A stretch of 33,880 nucleotides of DNA from an uncultured Prevotella sp. (GTDB taxonomy: Bacteria > Bacteroidota > Bacteroidia > Bacteroidales > Bacteroidaceae). The stretch is taken from contig CALUEY010000016.1 in NCBI GenBank assembly GCA_944319915.1, positions 1-33,880 on the forward strand, written 5' to 3'. The notes beneath the pieces are model-generated. The model searched no databases and was not told the DNA's origin. It saw only the letters and a list, made by a program, of their open reading frames with translations. Of this stretch, positions 23,516 to 31,315 are shown piece by piece. Both the position numbers and the translations under genes were made by a program. The stretch's first letter is position 1. Each line of letters opens with the position of its first letter.

Positions 23516-25054
23516 TTAAATTATCCTGTGAAGCTCATGGCCCTCCACGTAGATAGCGCTGAACGGGCGCGACGGACAGTGATATTCGCACGAGCCGCAG
23601 CCTATGCACCGCTCGGCGTTGATGGCCGGAATCTTGCGCGACGCGGGATCGGCGGGGTCAGAAGGCACCATGGTTATGGCCCCGGTGGGGCAGTGGCGGG
23701 CGCAGTTGCCGCACTCCACGCCGTCGGTAAGCACCACGCAGTTCTTCTTTATCCACACGGCGTGGCCTATCTGTATGGCCGACTTGTCGGCCCGCGTGAT
23801 GGGCTTTATGGCATCGGTGGGGCAAACCTCCGAGCAGCGCGTACACTCGGGGCGACAGAAGCCGCGCTCGAACGACATCGTGGGCTGCATCATCGTAAGC
23901 AGGCCCGCCGATGGCCTCAGCACGCCGTTGGGGCATTGGGCCACACATAGCTGGCAAGCCGTGCAGTGCTGGGCAAAGTGCTGCGCCGAGAGCGAGCCGG
24001 GCGGGGTGAGCGGCGTGGAGCGTTCGGCGGGCAGCTTGTCCTCTATCACGGCCAGTCCGCCGTCCACTTTCTTCTTTCCCTGGGCCAAGGCGGCAGCTGT
24101 TGTGGCCATGGCCGCGCCCAGCAGGAACGAGCGGCGAGAAGCCTCTCCCCCCGCCCTCTCCCGTGGAGAGGGAGCCGCTACGCCCGAGATTGGGGTTGCC
24201 TCGTTACCCTCACCATACTGGGAAGAGGTGGAGCGTGGCAGCGCTTTCCCATACCTCAGCGCCACTTGGTGGCACTTGCCTATGCAGTCGCCGCACACCA
24301 CGCAGCGCGAATAGTCTATCTGGTGACTCTTGGAGTCTATGCACGAAGCCTTGCAGTTGCGCTCGCACAGACCACAGGAGTTGCACTTGGCGGTGTCGAC
24401 ACGCACCTTGAGCCATGAGAAACGGGCCAACCAGCTGAGCACCGTGCCAACGGGGCATACCGTGTTGCAGTATGTGCGGCCCCCGCGCCACGCCAGCCAG
24501 CCAATCACCACGAGCGACACGGCGGCCACGATGAGCGTGGGCAGGCTCTTCACCCACACGTCAACGGAGTAGAAGGCGTAGCTGTCGGCGCGCTCGGCAA
24601 GCGAGGCGAGCACATTGTTGCCCGCCGCCCACACAGGGCGGAGCAGGTTTTCGGCCATGCGCCCGTATGAGCTGTAAGGCGCGAGCAGGACCGCCAGCGA
24701 GCCAACGCCAGCCACCATGGCCACCACGAACAGCACAAGGAAGCCGTAGCGCAGGAGCTTGCGCTCCGGCGAATGGCTGAAGCGGTTTTTCTTGCGTCGC
24801 GAGTGGAGGTGCGATATGAGGTCCTGCATCACGCCCAGCGGACAGATTACAGAGCAATAGATGCGCCCGAAGACGAGCGTTAGCGCCACTATAGCCGCCA
24901 CCACGCCCACGTTGAGGGCCAGCAGGGCGGGCAGGAACTGGATGCCGGCCAGCCACGAGAGCCACTCGTGGAGCAGGCCCGAGACATCGACGAAGAGCAG
25001 GGTGATGAGCACAAACACCACTGCCGCCAGTACTTGCCTTGCTTTCTTTAGCAT
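23516..25054 (-). CDS. Polyferredoxin: NapH-like membrane part fused to a NapG-like part with an internal Tat motif
   Basis: A 512-residue protein. Four membrane helices (about 9-29, 41-62, 103-127, 170-190) carry two NapH-type CxxxCP motifs (Cys67/71 and Cys196/200). Two [4Fe-4S] motifs follow on the expected cytoplasmic side (Cys224-234 and Cys251-261). After a linker (about 273-306) comes SRRSFLLGAAMATTAAALAQ, a twin-arginine signal with Arg307-Arg308. The C-terminal part then has four more cluster motifs (Cys364-374, 400-411, 439-455, 483-493). This equals NapH fused to NapG, quinol-side electron carriers of periplasmic reductases. The internal signal implies that the last 190 residues are moved out by Tat after Sec inserts the first helices. 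The ATG overlaps the tatC end by 7 nt. The linker is encoded by a dispersed repeat. Confidence 0.88.
   Translation of the reverse strand: MLKKARQVLAAVVFVLITLLFVDVSGLLHEWLSWLAGIQFLPALLALNVGVVAAIVALTLVFGRIYCSVICPLGVMQDLISHLHSRRKKNRFSHSPERKLLRYGFLVLFVVAMVAGVGSLAVLLAPYSSYGRMAENLLRPVWAAGNNVLASLAERADSYAFYSVDVWVKSLPTLIVAAVSLVVIGWLAWRGGRTYCNTVCPVGTVLSWLARFSWLKVRVDTAKCNSCGLCERNCKASCIDSKSHQIDYSRCVVCGDCIGKCHQVALRYGKALPRSTSSQYGEGNEATPISGVAAPSPRERAGGEASRRSFLLGAAMATTAAALAQGKKKVDGGLAVIEDKLPAERSTPLTPPGSLSAQHFAQHCTACQLCVAQCPNGVLRPSAGLLTMMQPTMSFERGFCRPECTRCSEVCPTDAIKPITRADKSAIQIGHAVWIKKNCVVLTDGVECGNCARHCPTGAITMVPSDPADPASRKIPAINAERCIGCGSCEYHCPSRPFSAIYVEGHELHRII
24137..24238. repeat. Dispersed repeat inside the polyferredoxin gene
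   Basis: A stretch of about 100 bp encodes the linker at residues 273-306. Its start on the plus strand, AAGCCTCTCCCCCCGCCCTC at about 24139, is nearly identical to the intergenic sequence at 31245-31268. It is in frame and encodes Ser/Pro/Arg/Gly-rich sequence without predicted structure. The copy boundaries are uncertain. Confidence 0.6.
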
Positions 25055-25881
25055 GGTTCTGTATTGTTATCGTTGTTTGTGTTGGTTGTTTCAATGCCGC
25101 CTGCGGCGCATCCCCGCCCGGCCATGCCCACCACGAGGATGCTTGCCTCGTAGAGTAGCCAGATGGGCAGCGACACGATGAGCAGCGTAAACACGTCTGA
25201 CGTGGGCGTGATGACAGCCGCCACCACGAGCACCGCCACCACCGCATGGCGGCGGAAACGCCTCATCCACTCAGCCCTCAGCATGCCGAAGCGCGCCAGG
25301 AGCCAGCTCACCACCGGCATCTCGAACACTATTCCGAATACTAAGCTCATCATCAGCAGCGTGTCAACATAGGAGCTGAGCGTGAGCAGGTTTTCCACGT
25401 CTGGGCTTACCTGGTAAGTGCCGAGGAAGCGCACCGTTAGCGGGAAAACCACGGCGTAGTTGGCGGCCACGCCAACGAGGAACATGGCGTAGGCCGCACC
25501 CACAAGGCGCACCGACACGCGCCGCTCGCGGTCATAAAGCGCGGGCGAGACGAAGCGGAACATCACGTAGAGCAGGTAGGGCGAGGCCACAAGCAGGCCG
25601 GCCACAATGGCCACCTTCATGTGGACCATGAACTGCTCAGTGAGGCCCGTATTGACAAGGTGGAGGCTCAGCGGCTCCGCCCCCACGAGGCGGTAGAGGA
25701 AGAAATGGCCGTCGGCCGGGGCGAGCACCACGGCGAACAGCGGGTCCTTGAGGCAGAAAGCGGCCACTGCAGCCACTGCCGCCGCCACTATCATGCGCAA
25801 CAGACTGGCACGGAGCACGTCGAGATGTTCCCAGAACGTAAGCTCCCCGCTGCCGCCACCGTTTGCCATTCCCTCAGCCAT
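25048..25881 (-). CDS. tatC: TatC, twin-arginine translocase receptor subunit
   Basis: A 277-residue inner-membrane protein with six predicted helices that recognises twin-arginine signals and forms the Tat channel with TatA. The signal-binding N-terminus is present (FWEHLDVLRASLLR, with the conserved Glu and Arg), as are the family segments GLTEQFMVHMKVAIVAGLL and the periplasmic FVSPALYDRERR. The helices near the end include the ITPTSDVFTLLIVSLP motif. The C-terminal tail is short and Asn/Thr-rich. It starts 15 nt after tatA and overlaps the polyferredoxin by 7 nt. No separate tatB is seen, so this is a minimal TatAC system, as in many bacteria outside Proteobacteria. Confidence 0.95.
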   Translation of the reverse strand: MAEGMANGGGSGELTFWEHLDVLRASLLRMIVAAAVAAVAAFCLKDPLFAVVLAPADGHFFLYRLVGAEPLSLHLVNTGLTEQFMVHMKVAIVAGLLVASPYLLYVMFRFVSPALYDRERRVSVRLVGAAYAMFLVGVAANYAVVFPLTVRFLGTYQVSPDVENLLTLSSYVDTLLMMSLVFGIVFEMPVVSWLLARFGMLRAEWMRRFRRHAVVAVLVVAAVITPTSDVFTLLIVSLPIWLLYEASILVVGMAGRGCAAGGIETTNTNNDNNTEPC

Positions 25882-25896
25882 AAGCCCCAGCCAGCC

Positions 25897-26070
25897 TCAA
25901 CCTTCCTTTTTCTGTTCGGGCTTCTGCGGCTCGTCGGCAATGCCGTTCACGCCGTCCTTGAAGCTCTTCACTCCCTTGCCCAAGCCTTTCATAAGCTCAG
26001 GAATCTTCTTGCCGCCGAAGAGCAGCAGCACCACGAGCACGATGAGTATTATCTCCGGTGTTCCTAACAT
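25897..26070 (-). CDS. tatA: TatA, pore-forming Tat subunit
   Basis: A 57-residue protein with one N-terminal helix (TPEIILIVLVVLLLFGG), the hinge Phe-Gly, and an amphipathic helix (KIPELMKGLGKGVKSFKDG), the complete TatA layout. I chose ATG 26070 (MLGTPEIIL); the frame is open to 26118 but the extra residues are polar and unlike TatA. It is the first gene of a leftward operon of six genes that ends at 21124. Confidence 0.93.
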   Translation of the reverse strand: MLGTPEIILIVLVVLLLFGGKKIPELMKGLGKGVKSFKDGVNGIADEPQKPEQKKEG

Positions 26071-26151
26071 ACTGCAGTTGTTTAGTTGTTCGTTATTCCT
26101 ATTTATATCTGCCGCCATGCCGCCACAGTGACGGATTGGCTATTCATGTTG

Positions 26152-26181
26152 CAAATTTATCAATAATTTCTGAATCACAAA
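26152..26181 (-). promoter_or_regulatory. Promoter of the tatA operon
   Basis: On the minus strand TTTG (26178-26181), an 18-nt spacer and TAAATTTG (26152-26159) match the Bacteroidetes promoter. The leader to the tatA ATG is about 75 nt. Confidence 0.65.
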
Positions 26182-26371
26182 GTACCAGAAACACTGAAAC
26201 ACATACCTTTTTTACATTTTAAACAAAACGAGACATAGCACAATGACAAAAAAGCAAACACACAAGCCGTGCCTCCAAGCACCGCCACCTGCGCACGGCA
26301 TGGAGCCAATGGCTGTAAAGATATTTCCCTAAAGCGAGCTTGCAGCGCAACCTACTGACTGTCAGCAAGAT

Positions 26372-26456
26372 GCAATACGCGCCGTTTGGAGCTGCAAAAA
26401 AGGCTGTCTTGCACTGTCGAACGGCCTGTTTGGCCGCCCCAAACGGCACGTATTGC
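26372..26456. repeat. Long intergenic inverted repeat
   Basis: Arms 26372-26389 and 26439-26456 match at 17 of 18 positions around a 49-nt centre. It shares words such as ACGGCCTGTTT and GCCGCC with the segment at about 8780-8900. The arms read GCAATACG, C or T, then GCCGTTTGG. It looks like a dispersed palindromic element. The rest of 26182-26690 has no gene, only further short palindromes such as 26266-26272 with 26293-26299. Confidence 0.65.
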
Positions 26457-26697
26457 GGCGCAAGGCCGCCCAGAGAGGTTGGCACAGCGGCTTTTGTAAA
26501 TAAAAAACAAGCCCACTGCCTGCCCAGGCACAGCCCTATGCGCCACAGTAAAGACTCTGCGCGCCACTGCGAGAGACGCTGCCCGCCAAGTACACACCCG
26601 GGGAATGTGGCCTGCGGCATACACATTTGTGGGGATTGACGACCTGCGGGAAGCCAGGCATTAGGTTTCGGTTGCAGTTTTTCATGATTTTTAGGTA

Positions 26698-26729
26698 TTG
26701 CCAAGGTGCTGGCAAACGAGTAATTTTGC
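26698..26729 (+). promoter_or_regulatory. Porin promoter with an overlapping dyad
   Basis: TTG (26698-26700), a 20-nt spacer and TAATTTTG (26721-26728) form a promoter 45 nt upstream of the porin ATG. A dyad TTGCCA-6 nt-TGGCAA (26698-26715) occupies the -33 and spacer, well placed for a repressor. Confidence 0.6.
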
Positions 26730-26773
26730 ACCACGATTTGCAACATCAAGTTTACAAAAGCCAAAAGAAAAAG

Positions 26774-28090
26774 ATGAAAAAGACTACCATCGCATCAATC
26801 GCGCTCGCCATCGCCGCGCTCTCTGCGGCAGCCCCCGCCGGGGCGCAAGAGGCGGCCTTCGACAGCGTCACTACCCACCGTAAGGGCAACCGCCTGAGCA
26901 TAGGCGGCTACGGCGAGGTGGCCCTGTCGCGCAATTTCTACAGCGACAACGTTTACCGCTACAGTCAGGCCGGGCGCTACAAGGACGACCCGAGCCACGG
27001 CCGCTTCGACATACCCCACGCCGTGATATACATAAGCTACGACTTCGGCAAGGGCTGGACCATGTCGAGCGAGATTGAATTTGAGCACGGAGGTGGCGGC
27101 GGAGCCGTGGAGAAGGAGTTCGAAGAGGCCGGCGAGTGGGAGCAGGAGACCGAGAAAGGCGGCGAGGTGGAGCTTGAGCAGTTCTGGATACAGAAGTCGT
27201 TTGCCCGCTGGGCCAACGTGCGCGTGGGCCACTTCGTGGTGCCGGTGGGCCTCACCAACGCCTACCACGAGCCACTCAACTTCTTCACCGTTTACCGACC
27301 CGAGGGCGAGGCCACCATATTGCCCTGCACCTGGCACGACACGGGCATAAGCCTGTGGGGCCGCGCGGGCGACTTCAGGTACGAGCTACAGTTCATCGCC
27401 GGGCTCGACGGTTTCCTCTTCGACCGCGACAACTGGGTGCAGAACGGCGCCGGCTCGCCGTTTGAGTTCAAGGTGGCCAACAAGTATGGCTTTGCCGCCC
27501 GCATAGACAACTACACCGTACCCGGACTGCGCGTAGGCCTGAGCGGATACTACGGCCGCTCCATGCACAACACTTACCCCCACGACCTCGAATCGGGCAC
27601 CAACCGCTTCAAGGAGGTGAAGGGAACGGTGGCCATAGGTGCCGTGGACTTTACCTACGACAACTACAACTGGATAGTGCGCGGCAACGCCGACTATGGC
27701 TACGTGAGCGACGCGGCGGCCATAAGCGAAGCCAAGCGCAACATCAACGCCACCAACGCACCCTACAAGAAGTCGCCCGTGGGCAAGAACGCAGTGGCCG
27801 TGGGCGTGGAGGCCGGCTACGACGTGTTCTCGCAAATACGCAAGACGCGCCGCACCAACCAGAAGCTCTACGTGTTCGGCCGCTACGACTACTACGACTC
27901 TTACCTGCCGGGCAAGGCCCAGGCGCAGTACGAGTACACAAAGAAGATACGCATGGCCGCCGGACTGAACTACTACCCCATACCGCAGGTAGCTGTGAAG
28001 GCAGAGTTCTCCAAGCGTTTCCTCAAGTCGCAATACAACGACGAGCCGTCGATATCGCTCGGCATAGCCTACCAGGGCTTCTTCCTCTGA
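26774..28090 (+). CDS. OprO/OprP-like outer-membrane porin
   Basis: A 438-residue outer-membrane beta-barrel. The signal peptide is clear ([20 protein letters not shown], cleavage probably after PAGA or AQA). The mature protein is rich in alternating aromatic/polar strands, such as [17 protein letters not shown] and [12 protein letters not shown], and ends with the hydrophobic strand [12 protein letters not shown] carrying a terminal aromatic, as barrels do. It resembles the phosphate-selective porin O/P superfamily as annotated in Bacteroidetes, but substrate specificity is not shown. I chose ATG 26774; the frame is open to 26627 but without a signal peptide there. It heads the block porin, imelysin, di-heme oxidoreductase, CcsBA. 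Confidence 0.78.
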   Translation: MKKTTIASIALAIAALSAAAPAGAQEAAFDSVTTHRKGNRLSIGGYGEVALSRNFYSDNVYRYSQAGRYKDDPSHGRFDIPHAVIYISYDFGKGWTMSSEIEFEHGGGGGAVEKEFEEAGEWEQETEKGGEVELEQFWIQKSFARWANVRVGHFVVPVGLTNAYHEPLNFFTVYRPEGEATILPCTWHDTGISLWGRAGDFRYELQFIAGLDGFLFDRDNWVQNGAGSPFEFKVANKYGFAARIDNYTVPGLRVGLSGYYGRSMHNTYPHDLESGTNRFKEVKGTVAIGAVDFTYDNYNWIVRGNADYGYVSDAAAISEAKRNINATNAPYKKSPVGKNAVAVGVEAGYDVFSQIRKTRRTNQKLYVFGRYDYYDSYLPGKAQAQYEYTKKIRMAAGLNYYPIPQVAVKAEFSKRFLKSQYNDEPSISLGIAYQGFFL

Positions 28091-28169
28091 TCCCCCGCCC
28101 CGCCGCGCAGGCCATGGGGCAAGCCTCATAAAGACAACCAACAATCAACAAACAAATAAAAAAACAAAG

Positions 28170-29435
28170 ATGAAAAAACTGTTTTACTACGCATCGGCAG
28201 TGGCCATGGCCCTGACGATGGCTGCCGGGCTGACAGCGTGCAGCGACGACGATGGCGACGGTGCAAGCGCCGGACAGCTCTCAGAGCAGGAACAGATGAT
28301 GAGCGAGATCACCACGCAGTACGTAAACAACGTGATTTACCCCACCTACGGCGACCTGGCCACCGAGACCAGCGAGCTTTACGACATGCTCGTGGACGCC
28401 AAGGAAAAGTTCAAGGCCAACCCAGCCAGCCTCACTCAGGCAGAGCTTGACGCCATCTGCGCCAAGTTCCTGCAGGCCCGACAGTCGTGGGAGGAGACCG
28501 AGGCATTCCTCTTCGGCGCAGCCACGGTGTTCGGCATCGACCCGCACATAGACACATGGCCGCTCGACCTCGACGGACTCGTGACCGAGCTTAGCAACGC
28601 CGAGAAGATAGCCCTACTCGACAACGGCGACGACGGCATTGCTTACGCTGCCAACAAGATGGGGCAGGAGCTGCTCGGCTTCCACGGCATAGAGTTCATA
28701 CTCTTCAGGAACGGAGCCAACCGCACCGTGGAGGCACTGCAGGCCAACGAGACCGACCCCGCCTTCACGAGCAAGGGTGTGCAGGTGTCGGGCCGCGAGG
28801 AGCTGATATATGCCACAGCCGTGGCAGGCGACCTGCGCGACCGCTGCTGGCAACTTGAGGTGTCGTGGAACGAGGACGCCCCCGCCGACCGCATAGCCCG
28901 CGTGGCCGACGAGTGCGAGCTGCCCTACACCGTGTCGGGCAACGACTACTCCTACGGCAAGAACATGCTTGAGGCAACAAAGGTGGGCAGCACCTACGCC
29001 ACATGGCGCAGCGTGATGGTGGAGATACTCGTGGCCGGATGCTCCAACATCGCAGCCGAGGTGGCCGGCCAGAAGATTGGGCAGGCCCTCACCGGAGCAG
29101 ACCCCAACTACATTGAATCGCCTTACAGCAAGAAATCGTTCACCGACTTCAAGGACAACATCATCAGCATAGAGAACTCACTCTACGGAGGCATTGAAGG
29201 CTCGCGCGACGAGAGCAAGTCGATAATGGCCTACCTCCGGCAGTACAACGCCACGCAGGCTGCATCGCTCGAGGCTGCCCTCAACAATGCACTCACGGCA
29301 CTCGATGCCTGCATCAACTCTGGCGTGGCCTTCGTGGACGACCCCCAAGCTGCCCACGTGAATGCGGCCCAAAAAGCCATTGAGGCCCTCGACAATGAGC
29401 TGAACAGCGCCGCCGAGTGGATAGCCGCCAACTGA
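28170..29435 (+). CDS. Imelysin family lipoprotein
   Basis: A 421-residue lipoprotein with lipobox LTAC (Cys24). The family motif GxHxxE is intact as GFHGIE (Gly170 to Glu175), and the fold is predicted to be mostly helical with the internal duplication typical of imelysins. Imelysin-like proteins (IrpA, EfeO/EfeM relatives) are associated with iron uptake, and the GxHxxE residues are proposed to bind metal. The gene follows the porin by 79 nt and precedes the di-heme oxidoreductase, from which a strong hairpin at 29463-29494 separates it. The same neighbour pair occurs in iron-regulated loci of other bacteria. No peptidase activity is implied. Confidence 0.88.
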   Translation: MKKLFYYASAVAMALTMAAGLTACSDDDGDGASAGQLSEQEQMMSEITTQYVNNVIYPTYGDLATETSELYDMLVDAKEKFKANPASLTQAELDAICAKFLQARQSWEETEAFLFGAATVFGIDPHIDTWPLDLDGLVTELSNAEKIALLDNGDDGIAYAANKMGQELLGFHGIEFILFRNGANRTVEALQANETDPAFTSKGVQVSGREELIYATAVAGDLRDRCWQLEVSWNEDAPADRIARVADECELPYTVSGNDYSYGKNMLEATKVGSTYATWRSVMVEILVAGCSNIAAEVAGQKIGQALTGADPNYIESPYSKKSFTDFKDNIISIENSLYGGIEGSRDESKSIMAYLRQYNATQAASLEAALNNALTALDACINSGVAFVDDPQAAHVNAAQKAIEALDNELNSAAEWIAAN

Positions 29436-29462
29436 CAACTCCGCCAAGAGCATGAAGAAAAG

Positions 29463-29494
29463 GGCTGGCGACGGCGAAAACGCCGTCGCCAGCC
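29463..29494. other. 14-bp perfect intercistronic hairpin
   Basis: GGCTGGCGACGGCG (29463-29476) and its exact complement (29481-29494) with an AAAA loop lie between the imelysin and di-heme genes. No T-tract follows, so it is more likely to stabilise or process the mRNA than to terminate it. Confidence 0.75.
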
Positions 29495-29524
29495 TATCAC
29501 TGTTAAACTAAAAAAATACAAGTC

Positions 29525-31243
29525 ATGAATTTTATCAAAGGTAACATTCCATTGATCGCAGGCTGCATCTGCCTGTCGCTCGCTGCCTGCTCCGATGACG
29601 AGGCCGCTCCCGCCGATAGCACGGGAGGCAACGTTGACGACGTGTCGTACATAGGCAAGGCCGTAGGCAACTTCTCCGCCGACGAGTGGTATCCCGGCGG
29701 ACAGCTCGGCACCACGCTCAACGTGTCGTCGGGCTGCTACGAAGACGAGACCCCGGCCATTACCAACGCCGGGCTGACCAACGACTTCAACCGGGGCGAG
29801 ATGTTCTTCGAGCGCAACGTAACGATTGACACACCGCCATTCAACGGGCTTGGCCCGGCGTCGGTGCGCAAGTCGTGCATCGACTGCCACCCGGGCTACG
29901 GCCACGGCAAGCGCCAGCCCAACGGCCCCCACGTGTCGGGCTTCGGCAACGGCTACCTGCTCGTGATATACCACCCCGAAGACGGAGCCAACAGCAACGA
30001 CGGCCCCTACATAAGCGAGGTGACGGGCATGCCACAGACCCAGGCTGTGTCGCCCTTCCTCCCGCCGGTTGACGAGACGCAGACCAACATTGAGTGGAAG
30101 ACGGTGACGGCCATGGAGAGCGGCCTGTCGATGACTTTCCCCAACGGAGGCGACTCGTATGAGCTGATATATCCCGAGGTGACCATCCCCACCTCGGCGT
30201 TCAACACCTACCCCCAGCCCACCAACTACGCCGTGCGCCTGGAGTCTACAATAGGCATCATCGGCACAGGCCTCATCGACGCCATTCCCGAAGACTCGCT
30301 CAAGAAGCAGTATGAGCTTACGGCCCGCTACATGGACGTGAACCCTGCCATGTGGGACAAGGCGGCAGGCGACTGGGCCTCCACTGCCTACTACACCACC
30401 TGGACCAGCCCTGGAGCCCTGGCCGACGGCACCCCCGTCACGGGCATGATAAAACGCTACACCTACGCCCTTACACGAGCCAGCCTGCAGGACGGCGCCG
30501 GGGCCAACGCCATGTGGAACATACCCAACGTGTCGCGCCCAGACCGCCCCAAGCTCTACACCACGCAGGCATGGGCCGACGCCATGGCAATGAACCCCGA
30601 CGTGATTAGTGCCATCAAGCGCGACCCAACATCGCCCTACTATGCCGACGGCACCGACGAGGGCATAGCCGAGGCCGTGAAGAACCTGCTCTCGCCAAAC
30701 ACGAACCAGTTTGACAACCAGTGGCACAACTTCACGCCCGAAATGAGCGCCGAAAACTTCTACGCCTTCATGGTGTGGCACCGCGGCCTCTCCATACCAC
30801 GCGCCCGCAACCTCAACGACCCCGACGTGCAGCGCGGCAAGAAACTCTTCATGGACATGGGCTGCGCCACCTGCCACCGCCCCTCGTGGACCACGGGCGA
30901 CGACAACTACTGGACGCCCGACATGATCAAGGGCAGGCCACTGCCCAAGTACCCCAGGCAGAAGATTTACCCCTACTCTGACTTCGTGCAGCACAAGCTC
31001 TACATGGTCAACGACATCCACGGCTCGTGGTGCCGCACAACCCCGCTCTGGGGCCGCGGCCTCTCGCTCATCAACACCGGCGCCGAAGACCGCCTGCACG
31101 ACTGCCGCGCGCGCAACGAGGTGGAAGCCATAATGTGGCACGCCTACAGCAAGAAGAGCCAGGCATACGAAAGTGCCTACAACTTCTACATGCTGCCCAA
31201 GGCCGACCGCGAAGCAGTGGTTAAGTTCCTGCGCTCAATATAA
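29525..31243 (+). CDS. Di-heme c-type oxidoreductase lipoprotein (DHOR family)
   Basis: A 572-residue exported lipoprotein (lipobox ending at Cys22, SLAAC). Two c-type heme sites are present: CIDCH at residues 118-122 and CATCH at 447-451. The rest resembles the DUF1111/di-heme oxidoreductase (putative peroxidase or thiol oxidoreductase) family, with large substrate loops around EVTGMPQTQAVSPF and a YPRQKIYPYSDFVQH segment before the C-terminus. Members of this family are often encoded next to imelysins; a role in iron oxidation or reduction at the cell surface has been suggested but not proved. It needs a cytochrome c maturation system, and the next gene encodes one. A repeat-derived terminator-like hairpin follows directly. 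Confidence 0.88.
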   Translation: MNFIKGNIPLIAGCICLSLAACSDDEAAPADSTGGNVDDVSYIGKAVGNFSADEWYPGGQLGTTLNVSSGCYEDETPAITNAGLTNDFNRGEMFFERNVTIDTPPFNGLGPASVRKSCIDCHPGYGHGKRQPNGPHVSGFGNGYLLVIYHPEDGANSNDGPYISEVTGMPQTQAVSPFLPPVDETQTNIEWKTVTAMESGLSMTFPNGGDSYELIYPEVTIPTSAFNTYPQPTNYAVRLESTIGIIGTGLIDAIPEDSLKKQYELTARYMDVNPAMWDKAAGDWASTAYYTTWTSPGALADGTPVTGMIKRYTYALTRASLQDGAGANAMWNIPNVSRPDRPKLYTTQAWADAMAMNPDVISAIKRDPTSPYYADGTDEGIAEAVKNLLSPNTNQFDNQWHNFTPEMSAENFYAFMVWHRGLSIPRARNLNDPDVQRGKKLFMDMGCATCHRPSWTTGDDNYWTPDMIKGRPLPKYPRQKIYPYSDFVQHKLYMVNDIHGSWCRTTPLWGRGLSLINTGAEDRLHDCRARNEVEAIMWHAYSKKSQAYESAYNFYMLPKADREAVVKFLRSI

Positions 31244-31244
31244 A

Positions 31245-31304
31245 AAGCCTCTCCCCCGCCCTCTCCCCACGGGGAGGGGTGGAGAGAGGGCTTCTCTTTT
31301 TTTT
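31245..31304 (+). terminator. Repeat-derived hairpin and T-run between the di-heme gene and ccsBA
   Basis: A C-rich arm (from 31245) and a G-rich arm (to 31292) around CCCCACGGGG form a long imperfect stem, followed by eight T (31297-31304). It sits 12 nt before the ccsBA start, so ccsBA may depend on read-through or its own promoter. The left arm is the same repeat as at about 24139. Confidence 0.65.
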
Positions 31305-31315
31305 AACGCATCACA

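Noticed and set aside
26219-26764. Leftward 181-codon frame between tatA and the porin
   Set aside because: It runs through the long inverted repeat and overlaps the porin promoter; it looks like translated repeat sequence.
29231-31141. Leftward 636-codon frame opposite the di-heme gene
   Set aside because: Antisense of a high-confidence gene with two CxxCH motifs; composition is that of a shadow frame.
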